Origin: JACMLD01 sp039919885
Lineage (GTDB): Bacteria > Bacteroidota > Bacteroidia > Chitinophagales > Chitinophagaceae
DNA length: 64,000 nt
Direction: 5' to 3'
NCBI GenBank assembly: GCA_039919885.1
Contig: JBDSEV010000092.1
Span: 5,132-69,131, forward strand
This document shows, one piece after another, positions 42,566 to 52,800 of this stretch. A program made the position numbers and the translations under genes. The notes under the pieces were generated by a model, which made no database searches, was not told where the DNA came from, and worked only from the letters and a program-made list of their open reading frames with translations. The first letter of the stretch is position 1, and the number at the start of each line of letters is the position of its first letter.

Positions 42566-45500
42566 TTAGAATCTTACCAGCAGGTTAAGACCGTAGCTGC
42601 GGGCGGTAGGCAGACCAAAATTTTCCAGTCCCTGTGAATTGCCATTGCTGTAGCTTGATTCAGGGTCGATATTCCTGGCCGTGTTATAAAGCAACGCCAG
42701 GTTACGGGCTACAATCGAAATGCTTACGGATTGTATGGGTGTTTTGCCAAGTATAGATTTTGGCAGGGTATAGCCAATTATTACCTGGCGCAATTTGATG
42801 AAGTCAGCGTCTGTAATAAACTGGTCCGTAATAGTATTCCAAATGCCCTGGTAATACGTTTGTGCATTAACGGTAGCAGCATACGGATTGCCATTCTGGT
42901 CAACGCCCGAAACCTTCACGCCATTTTCGCGTACCCCGTTTTCCACGGTGCGCTTGTCAACACCAAACTGGGTGCCGTAAGCGTTGGTAGCAGAATAGAC
43001 CTGGGCGCCAAATTTTCCATCTATTAAAAAACCAAAATTGAAACTCTTGTAGGAGAAATTATTGCTGATGCCTGCAGTCAATGGCGGTACGCCTTTGCCA
43101 AGGGGCACCAGGGCGCTCTGAAGCGGAATGCCATTGGCATTATTGTAAACAACATTGCCTTTATCATCCGTTTTCATGCGGTTGCCGGCAATCATACCAA
43201 ATGGCATACCCTGGAAATGATAGATCCAGCCGTTTTCCGTGCGCGTTCTGTTGGTGTTTTCACTTTGCCCGAACGTGATGGATTTGATGCCGTCGCCAAT
43301 AAATACTACTTCATTTTTGTTATAGGCCATATTGAAGCTTACATCCCAGTTAAGGCTTTTATTTTTTCCTTTAATGGGGCTTCCGGTGAGCAATAATTCA
43401 ATACCCTTATTTTTAATTTTGCCCACGTTGAGCGCAACAGCGTTGTAGCCGGTTGACCATGGCACCGACGCATTTACAATATCGTTGGTAGTTGTTCTGT
43501 CGTACACCGTGAGGTCAATGCCGAGGCGGTTGTTCAGCACCCGCATTTCAATGCCTGCTTCACTGGTGGTGGAGGTATAGGGTTTCAACTTGTTGGGAAT
43601 GGTAGTGCCTACTATATTCTGCAGGGTAGCACCGGTACCAGACGGCTGTGCCGAGTTCTGGTAAGTAAGATCAATAGCATAAGGATTGGGTGCGCCGCCA
43701 CCAACCTGGGCCCAGGACGCGCGCAGTTTTCCGTAGTTTAACCAGGCCGGCCGGTTGCTCAGTGCGTTGGAAAATAAAAAGCTCAGTCCTACCGATGGAT
43801 ACAGCAGGCTGTTATCGGCTACATCAAGCGTAGAAAACCAGTCGCGCCGCGCAGTCATTGTCAGGTATACAAGATCGTTATAACCTATGTCTGCTGATGC
43901 AAAGACAGAGTTGATTGCAAACTGCCTGTAGGTCTGGGTGAATGCCTGCTGACTGCCATTGCCGATAAAATATTTAAATGGCACATTAAAAAAACCGCTT
44001 GTCAGGTTTACGCCATCATAGGTGTTTTTCATCTGGTTGCCGCCCACCAATGCACTCACTGTAAATTTATTGAAGGTTTTGTTGGCGCCGATAAGTCCTT
44101 CAACATTGTATTCCTGGCTCAGGTTCTGATCACTGGTCATGCTGCCGCGGTTGTTAAAGGCGAGTCCGGTAGGTTCAATATTTACGCCTTTGAGGTTAAA
44201 CCTGTCAATACCGAAGCGAACCCTGGCGTACAACCAGTCGGTGATGTTGTACCGCGCACTGAAAGATCCGATAAAACGATTGCGGCTATCACTGTTGGTA
44301 ATTTTGTTTACTGCGAAGTAGGGATTGGTAGCATAGATATAATCATTCCAGAGTACTTCATAACCGTTCGCATCATAACCAGGTTGAAGTGTCCGTACAT
44401 CTATGTTGGTTCCAATAAGCTGGGCGCCGGTATTTGGATTTTTTTGAAAGTCGGCTACAAAGGTGCGGTTATCGGTATTCTCAATGTTGTATTGCATGTT
44501 GCCTTCGAACACCAACTTCTTTTTCAGGTTGGCCTTTACACTCAGGTTAAATGTTTTGCGGTTAAGTGTATTGTTGGGAACGATGCCTTTGTTGTCCAGG
44601 TTGGAGGCAGAAAAACGAAAGTTAACGGCATCGCTGCCACCGAAAAATGAAACGGTGTTGGAAAATGTCTTGCCGGTATTGTAAAAGTTTTTCAGGTTGT
44701 CTTTTTGGGCCGAATAGGGTCTTGCCACACCATCCGGTTGTATTACAGAAGCGCCATCCAGTTTGGCGCCCCACGACATTCTGCCGTTGGCGATGGCATC
44801 GGCTTTCGATACCGGCGCGAGGCCTCGTGACCCTGAACCATATTCATATTGCCAGTCGTACAGCTGCCTTGGTGTCTCCAACGTGTAGGTGCCATTGTAT
44901 TCAACACCCAGGCCTTTCTGTGCGCGGCCGGATTTAGTTGTAATAAGGATAACGCCATTGGCTGCACGGGAGCCGTACAAGGCTGCAGCGGTGCCGCCTT
45001 TCAGAACGGACATGCTTTCAATATCATCGGGGTTGATGCTTATCAAACCATCACCGCGGTCGATACCGCCAAAGGTGCCAGCAGCCCCCTGGTTAGCGTT
45101 ATTGATGGGTATACCATTAACAACGTAGAGTGGCTGGTTATCGCCATTCAGTGATCCGTTACCCCTGATGACAACACGGCTGGAGCCAGCGGGACCGGTG
45201 GCAGTGCTGGTGGCATTTACCCCGGCAACCCTGCCGGTAAGTGCATTGCCAAGGTTGATTTCTTTGGCTTTGTTAACTTCATCGCCACCTACCTGTGTTA
45301 CTGCGTAGGTTAAAGCCTTCTGGTCTTTTTTTATACCCAGGGCCGTTACCACTACGGTGTTCAGCGAGAGTGTTTCCCTTACCAGTTTTACGCTAAGGGT
45401 TGTTTGATTACCGGCAACTATTTCCTGTGCTGTGTATCCCACAGAAGAAATAACGAGGGTGCTGCCTGCGGGTACATTCAGGGCAAACCGGCCGTCGGCA

Positions 45501-46009
45501 TCTGTAGTGGTGCCTTGTTTGGTGCCTTTTATATTAACGCTCACACCCTGTATTGGCTGGTCGTCCGCATCTGTAATTCTGCCGGTGATTTCGGCGGGTA
45601 CGGGAGCCGCAGGCGGTTGCTCCATTTTTTTTACAACTACTTTTTCTTTAAGTACAATTGTTTTATCTACCAGTGAATAATCAAATGGCTGGTTGCGGAA
45701 ACATTCATTTAACGCTTCCTGCAATGATACCCTGTTTAAAGACACGGTTACATTGTTGGCCGTAGCCATCCATTCTTCCCGGTACACCATGTGGTAACCG
45801 CTCTGGTCTTTTATTTTTTTCAGCACCTGCTCCAGCGGCGTATTTTTAGCCGTAAGGGTTATCAGCTGTGCGTTGGTTCTGGCGCTTACATTCATGCAGG
45901 CGACCAATAAAATAATTGCTGTAAACTTCATAATCAACAGCGTTTTGGTTAGTTGCCCGGGTTTTAAGTTGAGCTTACCGGGTGGGTTACAAAGAGCTCT
46001 TAAATGCAT
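42566..46009 (-). CDS. SusC/RagA family TonB-dependent transporter with STN domain (locus 1)
   Basis: 1147 residues. The N-terminal stretch before the hydrophobic segment (TLLIMKFTAIILLVACMNVSA) is the usual form in Chitinophagaceae. Then come an STN signalling domain (about 50-125; ITLTAKNTPLEQVLKKIKDQ), a carboxypeptidase-like domain (about 140-225), the plug (about 235-350; SSRVVIRGNGSL, PLYVVNGIPI) and the barrel ending in NLLVRF. The STN domain contacts FecR when the ligand is bound, so this transporter also senses its substrate for the adjacent sigma/FecR pair. Confidence 0.93.
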   Translation of the reverse strand: MHLRALCNPPGKLNLKPGQLTKTLLIMKFTAIILLVACMNVSARTNAQLITLTAKNTPLEQVLKKIKDQSGYHMVYREEWMATANNVTVSLNRVSLQEALNECFRNQPFDYSLVDKTIVLKEKVVVKKMEQPPAAPVPAEITGRITDADDQPIQGVSVNIKGTKQGTTTDADGRFALNVPAGSTLVISSVGYTAQEIVAGNQTTLSVKLVRETLSLNTVVVTALGIKKDQKALTYAVTQVGGDEVNKAKEINLGNALTGRVAGVNATSTATGPAGSSRVVIRGNGSLNGDNQPLYVVNGIPINNANQGAAGTFGGIDRGDGLISINPDDIESMSVLKGGTAAALYGSRAANGVILITTKSGRAQKGLGVEYNGTYTLETPRQLYDWQYEYGSGSRGLAPVSKADAIANGRMSWGAKLDGASVIQPDGVARPYSAQKDNLKNFYNTGKTFSNTVSFFGGSDAVNFRFSASNLDNKGIVPNNTLNRKTFNLSVKANLKKKLVFEGNMQYNIENTDNRTFVADFQKNPNTGAQLIGTNIDVRTLQPGYDANGYEVLWNDYIYATNPYFAVNKITNSDSRNRFIGSFSARYNITDWLYARVRFGIDRFNLKGVNIEPTGLAFNNRGSMTSDQNLSQEYNVEGLIGANKTFNKFTVSALVGGNQMKNTYDGVNLTSGFFNVPFKYFIGNGSQQAFTQTYRQFAINSVFASADIGYNDLVYLTMTARRDWFSTLDVADNSLLYPSVGLSFLFSNALSNRPAWLNYGKLRASWAQVGGGAPNPYAIDLTYQNSAQPSGTGATLQNIVGTTIPNKLKPYTSTTSEAGIEMRVLNNRLGIDLTVYDRTTTNDIVNASVPWSTGYNAVALNVGKIKNKGIELLLTGSPIKGKNKSLNWDVSFNMAYNKNEVVFIGDGIKSITFGQSENTNRTRTENGWIYHFQGMPFGMIAGNRMKTDDKGNVVYNNANGIPLQSALVPLGKGVPPLTAGISNNFSYKSFNFGFLIDGKFGAQVYSATNAYGTQFGVDKRTVENGVRENGVKVSGVDQNGNPYAATVNAQTYYQGIWNTITDQFITDADFIKLRQVIIGYTLPKSILGKTPIQSVSISIVARNLALLYNTARNIDPESSYSNGNSQGLENFGLPTARSYGLNLLVRF

Positions 46010-46079
46010 AACTTTGTTTGTTTAGGTTTAACAATAAACAGTCCGTCGAACGATTGTATAATGAATTAACCTGACGTCC

Positions 46080-46109
46080 GCCGGTGTGCTCCAACACGCC
46101 GGCTTTTTT
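46080..46109 (+). terminator. Plus-strand terminator between fecR-type gene and susC
   Basis: GCCGGTGTG and CACGCCGGC (one G-T pair) around a six-base loop, with six T after it on the plus strand. Both flanking genes are on the minus strand, so it would stop antisense transcription, not the operon. Confidence 0.5.
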
Positions 46110-46134
46110 ATGGTTAATTGATTTAATGATGGCT

Positions 46135-46160
46135 GCCCCTGGGGCACACCGGCAGGGTGT
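46135..46160 (-). other. Two small hairpins after the FecR gene
   Basis: GCCCC/GGGGC (46135-46145) and ACACC/GGTGT with a five-base loop (46146-46160), just past the FecR stop codon in the direction of transcription. Either could act as an attenuator or RNA-stability element before susC. Confidence 0.3.
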
Positions 46161-46170
46161 TAGCCCAGCC

Positions 46171-47379
46171 CTACGGTTTTACGATTACTTTTTTTTCATT
46201 CAAGGCGAAATGAACGCCGCTCAGCTCCATTACCTCCAGCACTTTCGATAAGTTCATAGTGCGCGGTATATCGCCTGAAATGCGTCCTGCAGGTATACCG
46301 TCGCTATACGATACTTGTACATCATACCACCGGGCTATCTGCCGCATGATACTGGCTATGCCTGCTTTTTTCATCACAAATAATCCGTCTTTCCACGCCA
46401 CTGCTTCCTGTACGTCCGCATCATTCACCAACTTTATTTTTCCAGAATGGTTTAATTGCGCCTGCTGGCCGGGGGCAAGCAAAACAGTGGTATGCTGGTT
46501 AATAATTTTTACGCTTCCCTCCAGGAGCGTAGTGCTGGTATTATCTTCATCGTCGTAGGCATTCACATTAAAACTTGTTCCCAGCACCTGTATTTCTATT
46601 CCGTTGGTACTTACGGTAAATGGTTTTTTCGCATCGTGGGCTATTTCAAAATAGGCTTCCCCTGTAATGCTTATTTTTCGCTCGTTACCTGTAAAAGCGG
46701 TAGGAAAAGTAACAGATGAGGCGGCATTGAGCCATATTTTACTGCCATCTGATAATTGCAACTGGTATTGTTTTCCTTTGGTGGTGGTCATGGTGTTGTA
46801 TACCGCTTCGGCTGCGCCTGCGCCGATGTTATAACTTAAACGGCCCTGGTGATTCAGCAGTTTGGTATTGCCCTGTGTGAGCTGCGTGCCCGCAGCTGAA
46901 CTATCAAGCACAATCTGCCTGCCGTTGGAAAGGGTGAGTATTGCACCGGCGGTACCCGGCAATACATCTGTTTGTACTGAAGGAATAATTTGCAGCTGGC
47001 GAACTATAGCAGGAGGGGGAACTGGCTGTATCAAATAAAATGCGCTTATCCCCAGTAATAATATTATAAGGGCCGCGGCAAGCATGCGAAACCAGGGAAA
47101 GCGGCGCGGAGGTGCCGCAATGGATACTGGTTCGGGCAGGACAGTATCTGCAATAATGTTTTCGTTTATTCGCTGGTACAGTTGTTCCCAGTTTACCGCA
47201 GGAACGAGTTCCCTGCTGTTGAATTTTTCTACCAGTTGCTGAATATGCGCATGAACAGGCTGTTTGCTGAAATCATTCCCGCTGATAAGGGAAAATAGTT
47301 CCTGATCTTCTGCTTCCGTCGTTTTACGGTTGGAGTAGGTTTCCAGTAAAAAAATTAATCTTTCCCGGGAAAATGGCAT
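46171..47379 (-). CDS. FecR-type anti-sigma/sigma-regulator protein
   Basis: 402 residues. A cytoplasmic N-terminal part (about 1-95), one membrane helix (about 94-116; MLAAALIILLLGISAFYLIQ), the periplasmic FecR domain (about 165-270; TTTKGKQYQLQLSDGSKIWL, LNAASSVTFP) and a C-terminal DUF4974-like domain (about 330-400). It holds the ECF sigma factor until the STN domain of the loaded SusC signals to it. Encoded between its sigma gene and its SusC. Confidence 0.92.
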   Translation of the reverse strand: MPFSRERLIFLLETYSNRKTTEAEDQELFSLISGNDFSKQPVHAHIQQLVEKFNSRELVPAVNWEQLYQRINENIIADTVLPEPVSIAAPPRRFPWFRMLAAALIILLLGISAFYLIQPVPPPAIVRQLQIIPSVQTDVLPGTAGAILTLSNGRQIVLDSSAAGTQLTQGNTKLLNHQGRLSYNIGAGAAEAVYNTMTTTKGKQYQLQLSDGSKIWLNAASSVTFPTAFTGNERKISITGEAYFEIAHDAKKPFTVSTNGIEIQVLGTSFNVNAYDDEDNTSTTLLEGSVKIINQHTTVLLAPGQQAQLNHSGKIKLVNDADVQEAVAWKDGLFVMKKAGIASIMRQIARWYDVQVSYSDGIPAGRISGDIPRTMNLSKVLEVMELSGVHFALNEKKVIVKP

Positions 47380-47512
47380 AATCGTTTGTAATAATATTTA
47401 TAGGCTGCTTGTGTGCAAGCGTGTCATCAGACAGAGTGCGGCACCTGGTAAAATGTACCAGTGGGTGAGCATGTTTTTTTTGTGCGAACTTAAAAGTGCT
47501 ATTATTCCAGGG

Positions 47513-48112
47513 TTAGGGGAGGATGGTAACTAAACAGGCGATAATGGAGGAAATGGCCTTTTTATCTTTAAAATAATGCCGGATGGATTTAACAGCTTCC
47601 TGCAAATGATTTCTTACCGAATTAGGAGAGATGTGCAACTGGCCGGCAATTTCAATTCTGCTAAGGCCGTCCTGCTTGCTTAGTTTATATACCAATTGCT
47701 GTTGCGGGGGCAATTGTTCAATAATATCTTTCAGTAGCTGCTGGTTTTCCTTTTCCTGCAATATGTATTCCATTGGTTGCGCTTCCTGGCCGCTGCTGTT
47801 CTGCAGAAATGCAAGCTTCATATTTTTTTCGGCGGCTATCTTTTTGAAATGTGAGTAGATACTATTGTACAGGATGGTTAACAAATAAGCAGATGGTTTT
47901 TCAGCGGCCGCAACCTGTGTGCGTTTTGTCCAGAGTAAAATAAATACTTCCTGAACAATTTCTTCTGCCAGGTAAGCAGAACGGGTCATTTTAAATGCGG
48001 CTGAATAAAAGGGTGCTTTGCAGGTATCAAATACACTCCGGTAGGCGGTAAGATCGCCTGCGGCTATTTTTGCAAAAAGCATTTTATCATCAGGTGGCAA
48101 GGTTGACAGCAT
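47513..48112 (-). CDS. ECF-type RNA polymerase sigma factor
   Basis: 199 residues with region 2 (about 20-90; FKMTRSAYLAEEIVQEVFIL) and region 4 (about 125-180; LSKQDGLSRIEIAGQLHISP), the size and layout of the FecI-like sigma-70 family of Bacteroidota. It should activate the SusC operon downstream when FecR is triggered. A TTTACTTTTATG stretch upstream (about 48132) resembles a -7 box, but the promoter is not certain. Confidence 0.92.
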   Translation of the reverse strand: MLSTLPPDDKMLFAKIAAGDLTAYRSVFDTCKAPFYSAAFKMTRSAYLAEEIVQEVFILLWTKRTQVAAAEKPSAYLLTILYNSIYSHFKKIAAEKNMKLAFLQNSSGQEAQPMEYILQEKENQQLLKDIIEQLPPQQQLVYKLSKQDGLSRIEIAGQLHISPNSVRNHLQEAVKSIRHYFKDKKAISSIIACLVTILP

Positions 48113-48362
48113 AATCGTTGATACATAAAAGTAAATTATTTTTTTATAATTACTGATTGTGTTTAAGGAGGCTGTCGTAAAAGATAATGTTTACCAGGCA
48201 GCGGGTTGCCGACATAAATAAAATGCTTCTTGCTGATGGCATAGTAGTAACCAGCCTGTTATTGAACGTGTTGCACACCTGTATGCAATAAATTCGACTA
48301 TACGTTACCGTTATTAATTAGAACACGGGCCAGGGCATGTACTATTTTAACAGGATGCCATA
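48113..48362. other. Intergenic region between sigma gene and esterase gene
   Basis: 250 bases between two minus-strand genes. No ORF, RNA gene or strong hairpin is seen. It must hold the promoter of the sigma/FecR operon; none could be named with confidence. Confidence 0.4.
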
Positions 48363-49298
48363 TTATTTTACCCCAAATAATTGGTCGTATAAAAAATTAG
48401 CCGCAAACTGGCCAGCCTCCAGCCACCTTTTTTTTGCGCCGCGGCCGGCAAACAGGGGATTAAAATGTCTTTGCAATTCATGTGCGTACCCATCATAAAC
48501 TTTCAGTGCATTGGGCAGGCGGATGGCGTCTGCGGCACGGTGTATGGCAAGGCCGCCATAGAGGCCCTGCTTAGAGCTGTCGTAGGGCACCACCCGGTCT
48601 TTTTTGCCATGCACGCTAACAATCGGCACTTTTGCATTCTTCAACCAGTTGGTGTTAAACAATGCACCCCAATAATTAATAACGGCTGCAATATGTTGGG
48701 GATTATAAAGCTGTGCAGCGGCACTGGTAGAGTCGCCCCGGTGCATCATTTTTGCCATCAATGCCGGGCTGCTATACACTGCCTGCAATGCAATCATGCC
48801 GCCTGCGGAATTGCCGCCCACTATAATTTGTTGCGTGTCTATCCGGTATACTGAAGCATGCTGTTTAAAGTACTTGATGGCTTCATTGAGATCCTCAATT
48901 GCAGCTGCGCAGCCTTCCACCAGGTCTTCAAAATTTTTGAGCGGATGCTTTTCGCTTAGCTGGTAATTAATCGCAGCACATACATAGCCACGGCGCGCGA
49001 ATGTTTTGCTCCATAAAGGCAATCCGCCGGATTTTTTTTTACCGAATTTGAACCCGCCGCCGTGTAACCAGATAATAAGCGGCCGGAGGCGGCTACTATC
49101 AGCCGCGGGTTCATACAAATCGAAGCGATCATATTTTGACCGGCTCCCGGCGGGCAAATTACCTTTGTACAGGAGATCTTTTTGTATGCGTATTTTTTCG
49201 AATACAAAATCTTTATAATGCGTTCCCAGCTCAGCATCCTGTGCGTGAATGATGTACCCGGTAAAAAAGAAAATAATAATTGAAAAAAAACCTTTCAT
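48363..49298 (-). CDS. Exported alpha/beta hydrolase (carboxylesterase-like)
   Basis: 311 residues from the ATG at 49298 (MKGFFSIIIFFFTGYIIHAQ, a signal peptide); an in-frame ATG six codons upstream is possible. The oxyanion motif is WLHGGGFKFG, the nucleophile Ser is in GGNSAGG, the acid in KKDRVVPYD and the His in DGYAHELQ. This is a BD-FAE/esterase-lipase type hydrolase, which may remove acetyl or feruloyl groups from glycans in the periplasm. It points toward the sigma-FecR-SusCD operon and is the first gene on its strand. Confidence 0.85.
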   Translation of the reverse strand: MKGFFSIIIFFFTGYIIHAQDAELGTHYKDFVFEKIRIQKDLLYKGNLPAGSRSKYDRFDLYEPAADSSRLRPLIIWLHGGGFKFGKKKSGGLPLWSKTFARRGYVCAAINYQLSEKHPLKNFEDLVEGCAAAIEDLNEAIKYFKQHASVYRIDTQQIIVGGNSAGGMIALQAVYSSPALMAKMMHRGDSTSAAAQLYNPQHIAAVINYWGALFNTNWLKNAKVPIVSVHGKKDRVVPYDSSKQGLYGGLAIHRAADAIRLPNALKVYDGYAHELQRHFNPLFAGRGAKKRWLEAGQFAANFLYDQLFGVK

Positions 49299-49303
49299 GG
49301 GTG

Positions 49304-49311
49304 TAAATATA
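49304..49311 (-). promoter_or_regulatory. -7-like element of the esterase gene
   Basis: Minus-strand order TATATTTA, CACCC, ATG: one base off TAnnTTTG, five bases before the start codon at 49298. Confidence 0.3.
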
Positions 49312-49316
49312 AACAA

Positions 49317-49878
49317 GCAGACTTAATTGCAGGTTGGTGTTCACCAGGCTGTTACCAGTAGATGCGGCACAATCCGGCATATATATCCGTTTTTCTTGAA
49401 CGCTGTGCAGCAGGTAGGCATTAAATACGGTCTGTAAGTTTAGCCCCCTCTTCCAACGTTTAAATACTACTGTCATTCATTCCGGAGAAAAAATCCCTTC
49501 CAATTAGAGAATATCGATTGGGATAAAAAAGTATTATAAATATGTATTTCGCAAATACAGATTAACCTTTTTATTGTCGATGGATATAGCAAAATGTGTT
49601 TTGTTACGCAAATCCGTTGCATAAAATCGTTGCATAGTTTTCATAAATAACAGTTTGAGAGGAAAATACGCCCGAAGCGCGTGAAGTGGTCAGTAGGCAG
49701 TAAGTATTGCTGGTGGTTGTATGCAAGCTTTTTAGGTTTTCATTTTCGCCGCAACAGTAAATTAAGAAGAAGATCTGGCTAATTTTGATAAAATAGTATC
49801 ATTATATGATCGAAAAATGGTAATAAAACGCGCTGGTCTGGTCTACCTTTAATATATAAACACATCTAAACGTTGCTT
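49317..49878. other. Divergent control region between the two utilisation loci
   Basis: 562 bases without a convincing gene. It contains a perfect 6+3+6 palindrome GTATTTCGCAAATAC (49544-49558), a smaller one ATCAT-TAT-ATGAT (49798-49810), two CGTTGCATA repeats near 49615-49636 and a TAATTTTG -7-like box (49780-49787) without a clear -33 element. The palindromes are candidate operators for the second locus. Confidence 0.5.
49544..49558. promoter_or_regulatory. Palindromic operator candidate upstream of second SusC
   Basis: GTATTT-CGC-AAATAC, perfect six-base arms. It lies 320 bases upstream of the SusC start, in AT-rich sequence, and 233 bases from the esterase promoter. No cognate regulator is known. 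Confidence 0.3.
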
Positions 49879-52800
49879 ATGCTTTACAAAATGTTTCCGC
49901 TCTTTGCAGAGAAGTTATCTTTTTCTTTTCTCCGCTTGCTAAAAATTCAATTAAAATCATCGGTTCATGGCGGCAAAAACGCTTTCGTTGTGCTCGTTTT
50001 GTTGTGCACAAGCAGTTTGCTGATGGCACAAACGGAAGGCACTGTGCGCGGTAAAGTGGTTTCAGGAGATACTGCGCTGGAAGCGGTAACAGTGCGGGTG
50101 AAAGGTCTTACTACGGCTACTGCCACGGATAAAGAGGGTAATTTTTCGATTGCTGCAGGACCCGGCGCCACGCTCGTTTTTTCCTCCATCGGTTATGCCG
50201 ACCTCGAGGTGAAAGTAAATAACAGGCAAACCATCAGCGTTCAGTTGGAATCTGCCGCTAAACAACTTGACCAGGTAGTAGTAGTAGGATATGGTACGCA
50301 AAAACGTAAGGATGTAACCGGCGCAATCAGCAGCATTTCCGCTGACCAGATTGCAAAAGTGCCGGTAACTACGCTCGACCAATCGCTCCAGGGCCGGTCA
50401 GCCGGTGTGCAGGTTACTAATAATGATGGTGCACCGGGCGGCGGGGTATCTGTGCTAATACGCGGTATTGGTAGTTTGGGCACAAATGACCCCTTGTACG
50501 TAGTAGACGGTTATCCGATCAGCGGTGGTATCAATACAATCAATCCATCAGACATCGCTACCATAGATGTGTTAAAAGACGCCTCGGCAACAGCCATCTA
50601 CGGTAACAGGGCCTCCAACGGGGTTGTTATTATTACAACGAAACGCGGTAAAAGAAATGGCGTTCAGGTTACAGTAGATGCACTTTCTTCTGTTCAGGCA
50701 AGGCCTAAAACATATAAGGTATTAAATGGTCAGCAATTTGCTACGCTTGCCAACGCGCAGGCCGCTATTGATGGCTATACGCCGTTGGCGGAATGGGCAA
50801 ATCCTTCAGCGCTCACCAACGTAGATTGGCAGGATGCGGTTTACCAGACCGGGCTGAAACAAAACTATAATATTGCATTGCGTGGCGGAAGCGATAAAGT
50901 GCAGACTTCTTTTTCAGCGGGTTATTTTGATCAGAAGGGTATTGTACTCGGCTCAGATTTTAAAAGAATCAATTTGAGCCTTAACATGGATTACTCGGCG
51001 TTCAGCTGGCTTAAATCTTCTACCAGTGTTAAATATACAAGGGGTAACAGCAAAGTTCCTTTTGGTACAGGCGGCCAGGGTGCTGGTGCCGGTGTTGGTT
51101 ATTTAAGCAAATTACCACCAACTGTTTCGGGCAATAAGCTCACCAGCCTCATTAAAGATGGCGCAGGTAACTACGGATTTTTTAACCCTAACAACCAGGC
51201 GGTAAGAAACTGGGGCAACGGACCGGTATACAATATAGAAACACAGGATCAGAAAAACCTGACCAATTATTTCCTGGGCTCTACTTTCCTGGAAGCAACG
51301 ATTCTGCCCGGATTTAAAATAAAAACAAACCTTGGTATCAATACTAATGATTACTCTGGTTACTATTTTACGCCGTCCGATACACGTGCGCTTACCCAAT
51401 ATGGTACCGGAACACAAACCACTGACAACTTTTATAACCAGTCAGCCAACAATTCTTTTGAGTGGCTCTGGGAAAATACAATTTCTTACGCAAAAACTTT
51501 TGGCCAGCACAGCATCGATTTTGTAGGCGGGGTGTCTGCACAGGATAATACTTTTCGCCAGATAGGCGGACAGGGTAATAAGCTGCCCAGCGATCAATTA
51601 CGGGATTTAAGCTTACTTCCTGCTGTAAGAGGTGTCTATGGCAACCAGGTAACGTATTCACTGGCATCACAGTTTGCTCGTTTGAATTATAGCTTTATGG
51701 ACCGGTACCTGATCACCGGTACCGTTAGAAGAGACGGTTCATCAAGGTTTGCACCAGGTCATCAATATGGTACTTTTCCTTCGGGTTCAGTTGCCTGGAG
51801 AATTAAACAGGAATCTTTTTTACAGAATGTGGATGCCATTTCTGATTTGAAAATCAGGGCCAGTTACGGCCAGATTGGTAACCAGTTCAATGCAGGCACT
51901 TTCCAGTACCTGGGTCAATATACTTCAGGACCTGCTGCTAATGATGGTGGCAACAATGGCTATCCTTTTAACAAAGTTTACCAACCGGGCCTGGTGCTTG
52001 CTTCTTTACCAAACCCGGATCTTAAATGGGAGACTTCAGACCAGACTGATATTGGTGTGGATGCTTCGTTTCTACACGGAGCCCTTACCCTTACGGTGGA
52101 TTATTACAAGAAAGAATCAAGAGACTTTTTGCTAAACATACCTGTTCCACCACAAACAGGATTTACATCTGCTACCAAAAATGTGGGCAGCATCGTAAAT
52201 AAAGGAATAGAGATTGCGCTGAATTATAATCACAGGGCAAGTAAAGACTTTAATTACAGTGTGGGTGTAAACGTTACTACTGTTAGCAATAAAATTCTTA
52301 GCCTTGCTACCGGCCAGGATTATATAGACAACCTGGGCAGTCTTGGTTTCTCTACTACAGGCAGCAATAACTGGGGAACTTATAGCCGGTCATTCGTTGG
52401 CGGCCCGGTGGGCGAATTTTATGGATATAAATCCGCTGGTATTTTTCAGAACCAGGGCGAAATTGATGCATTAAATGCCATATCCGTTGCTAAGTACGGT
52501 GCAGGAAATAACTACCAGCCAACCTCCGGCCCTGCTACCAGTGCCGTTGTAGGTGACCGCAAATTTGCAGATATAAATGGCGATGGCAGAATTACCGCTT
52601 CCGATCAAACCAGGCTGGGTAGCCCCGTTCCTAAAATATTCGGTGGCGTAACCTTTGATGGTAACTATAAAAACTTTGATTTCAGCCTCTTTTTGTACGG
52701 CGTTTCCGGCAACAAGATTTATAATTACCAGCAGCGTACCCTGGAAACTTTCGGTAGTTCCACCGGTTCTGTAGGCATCGAAAACATCGGTTCAGAGTAT

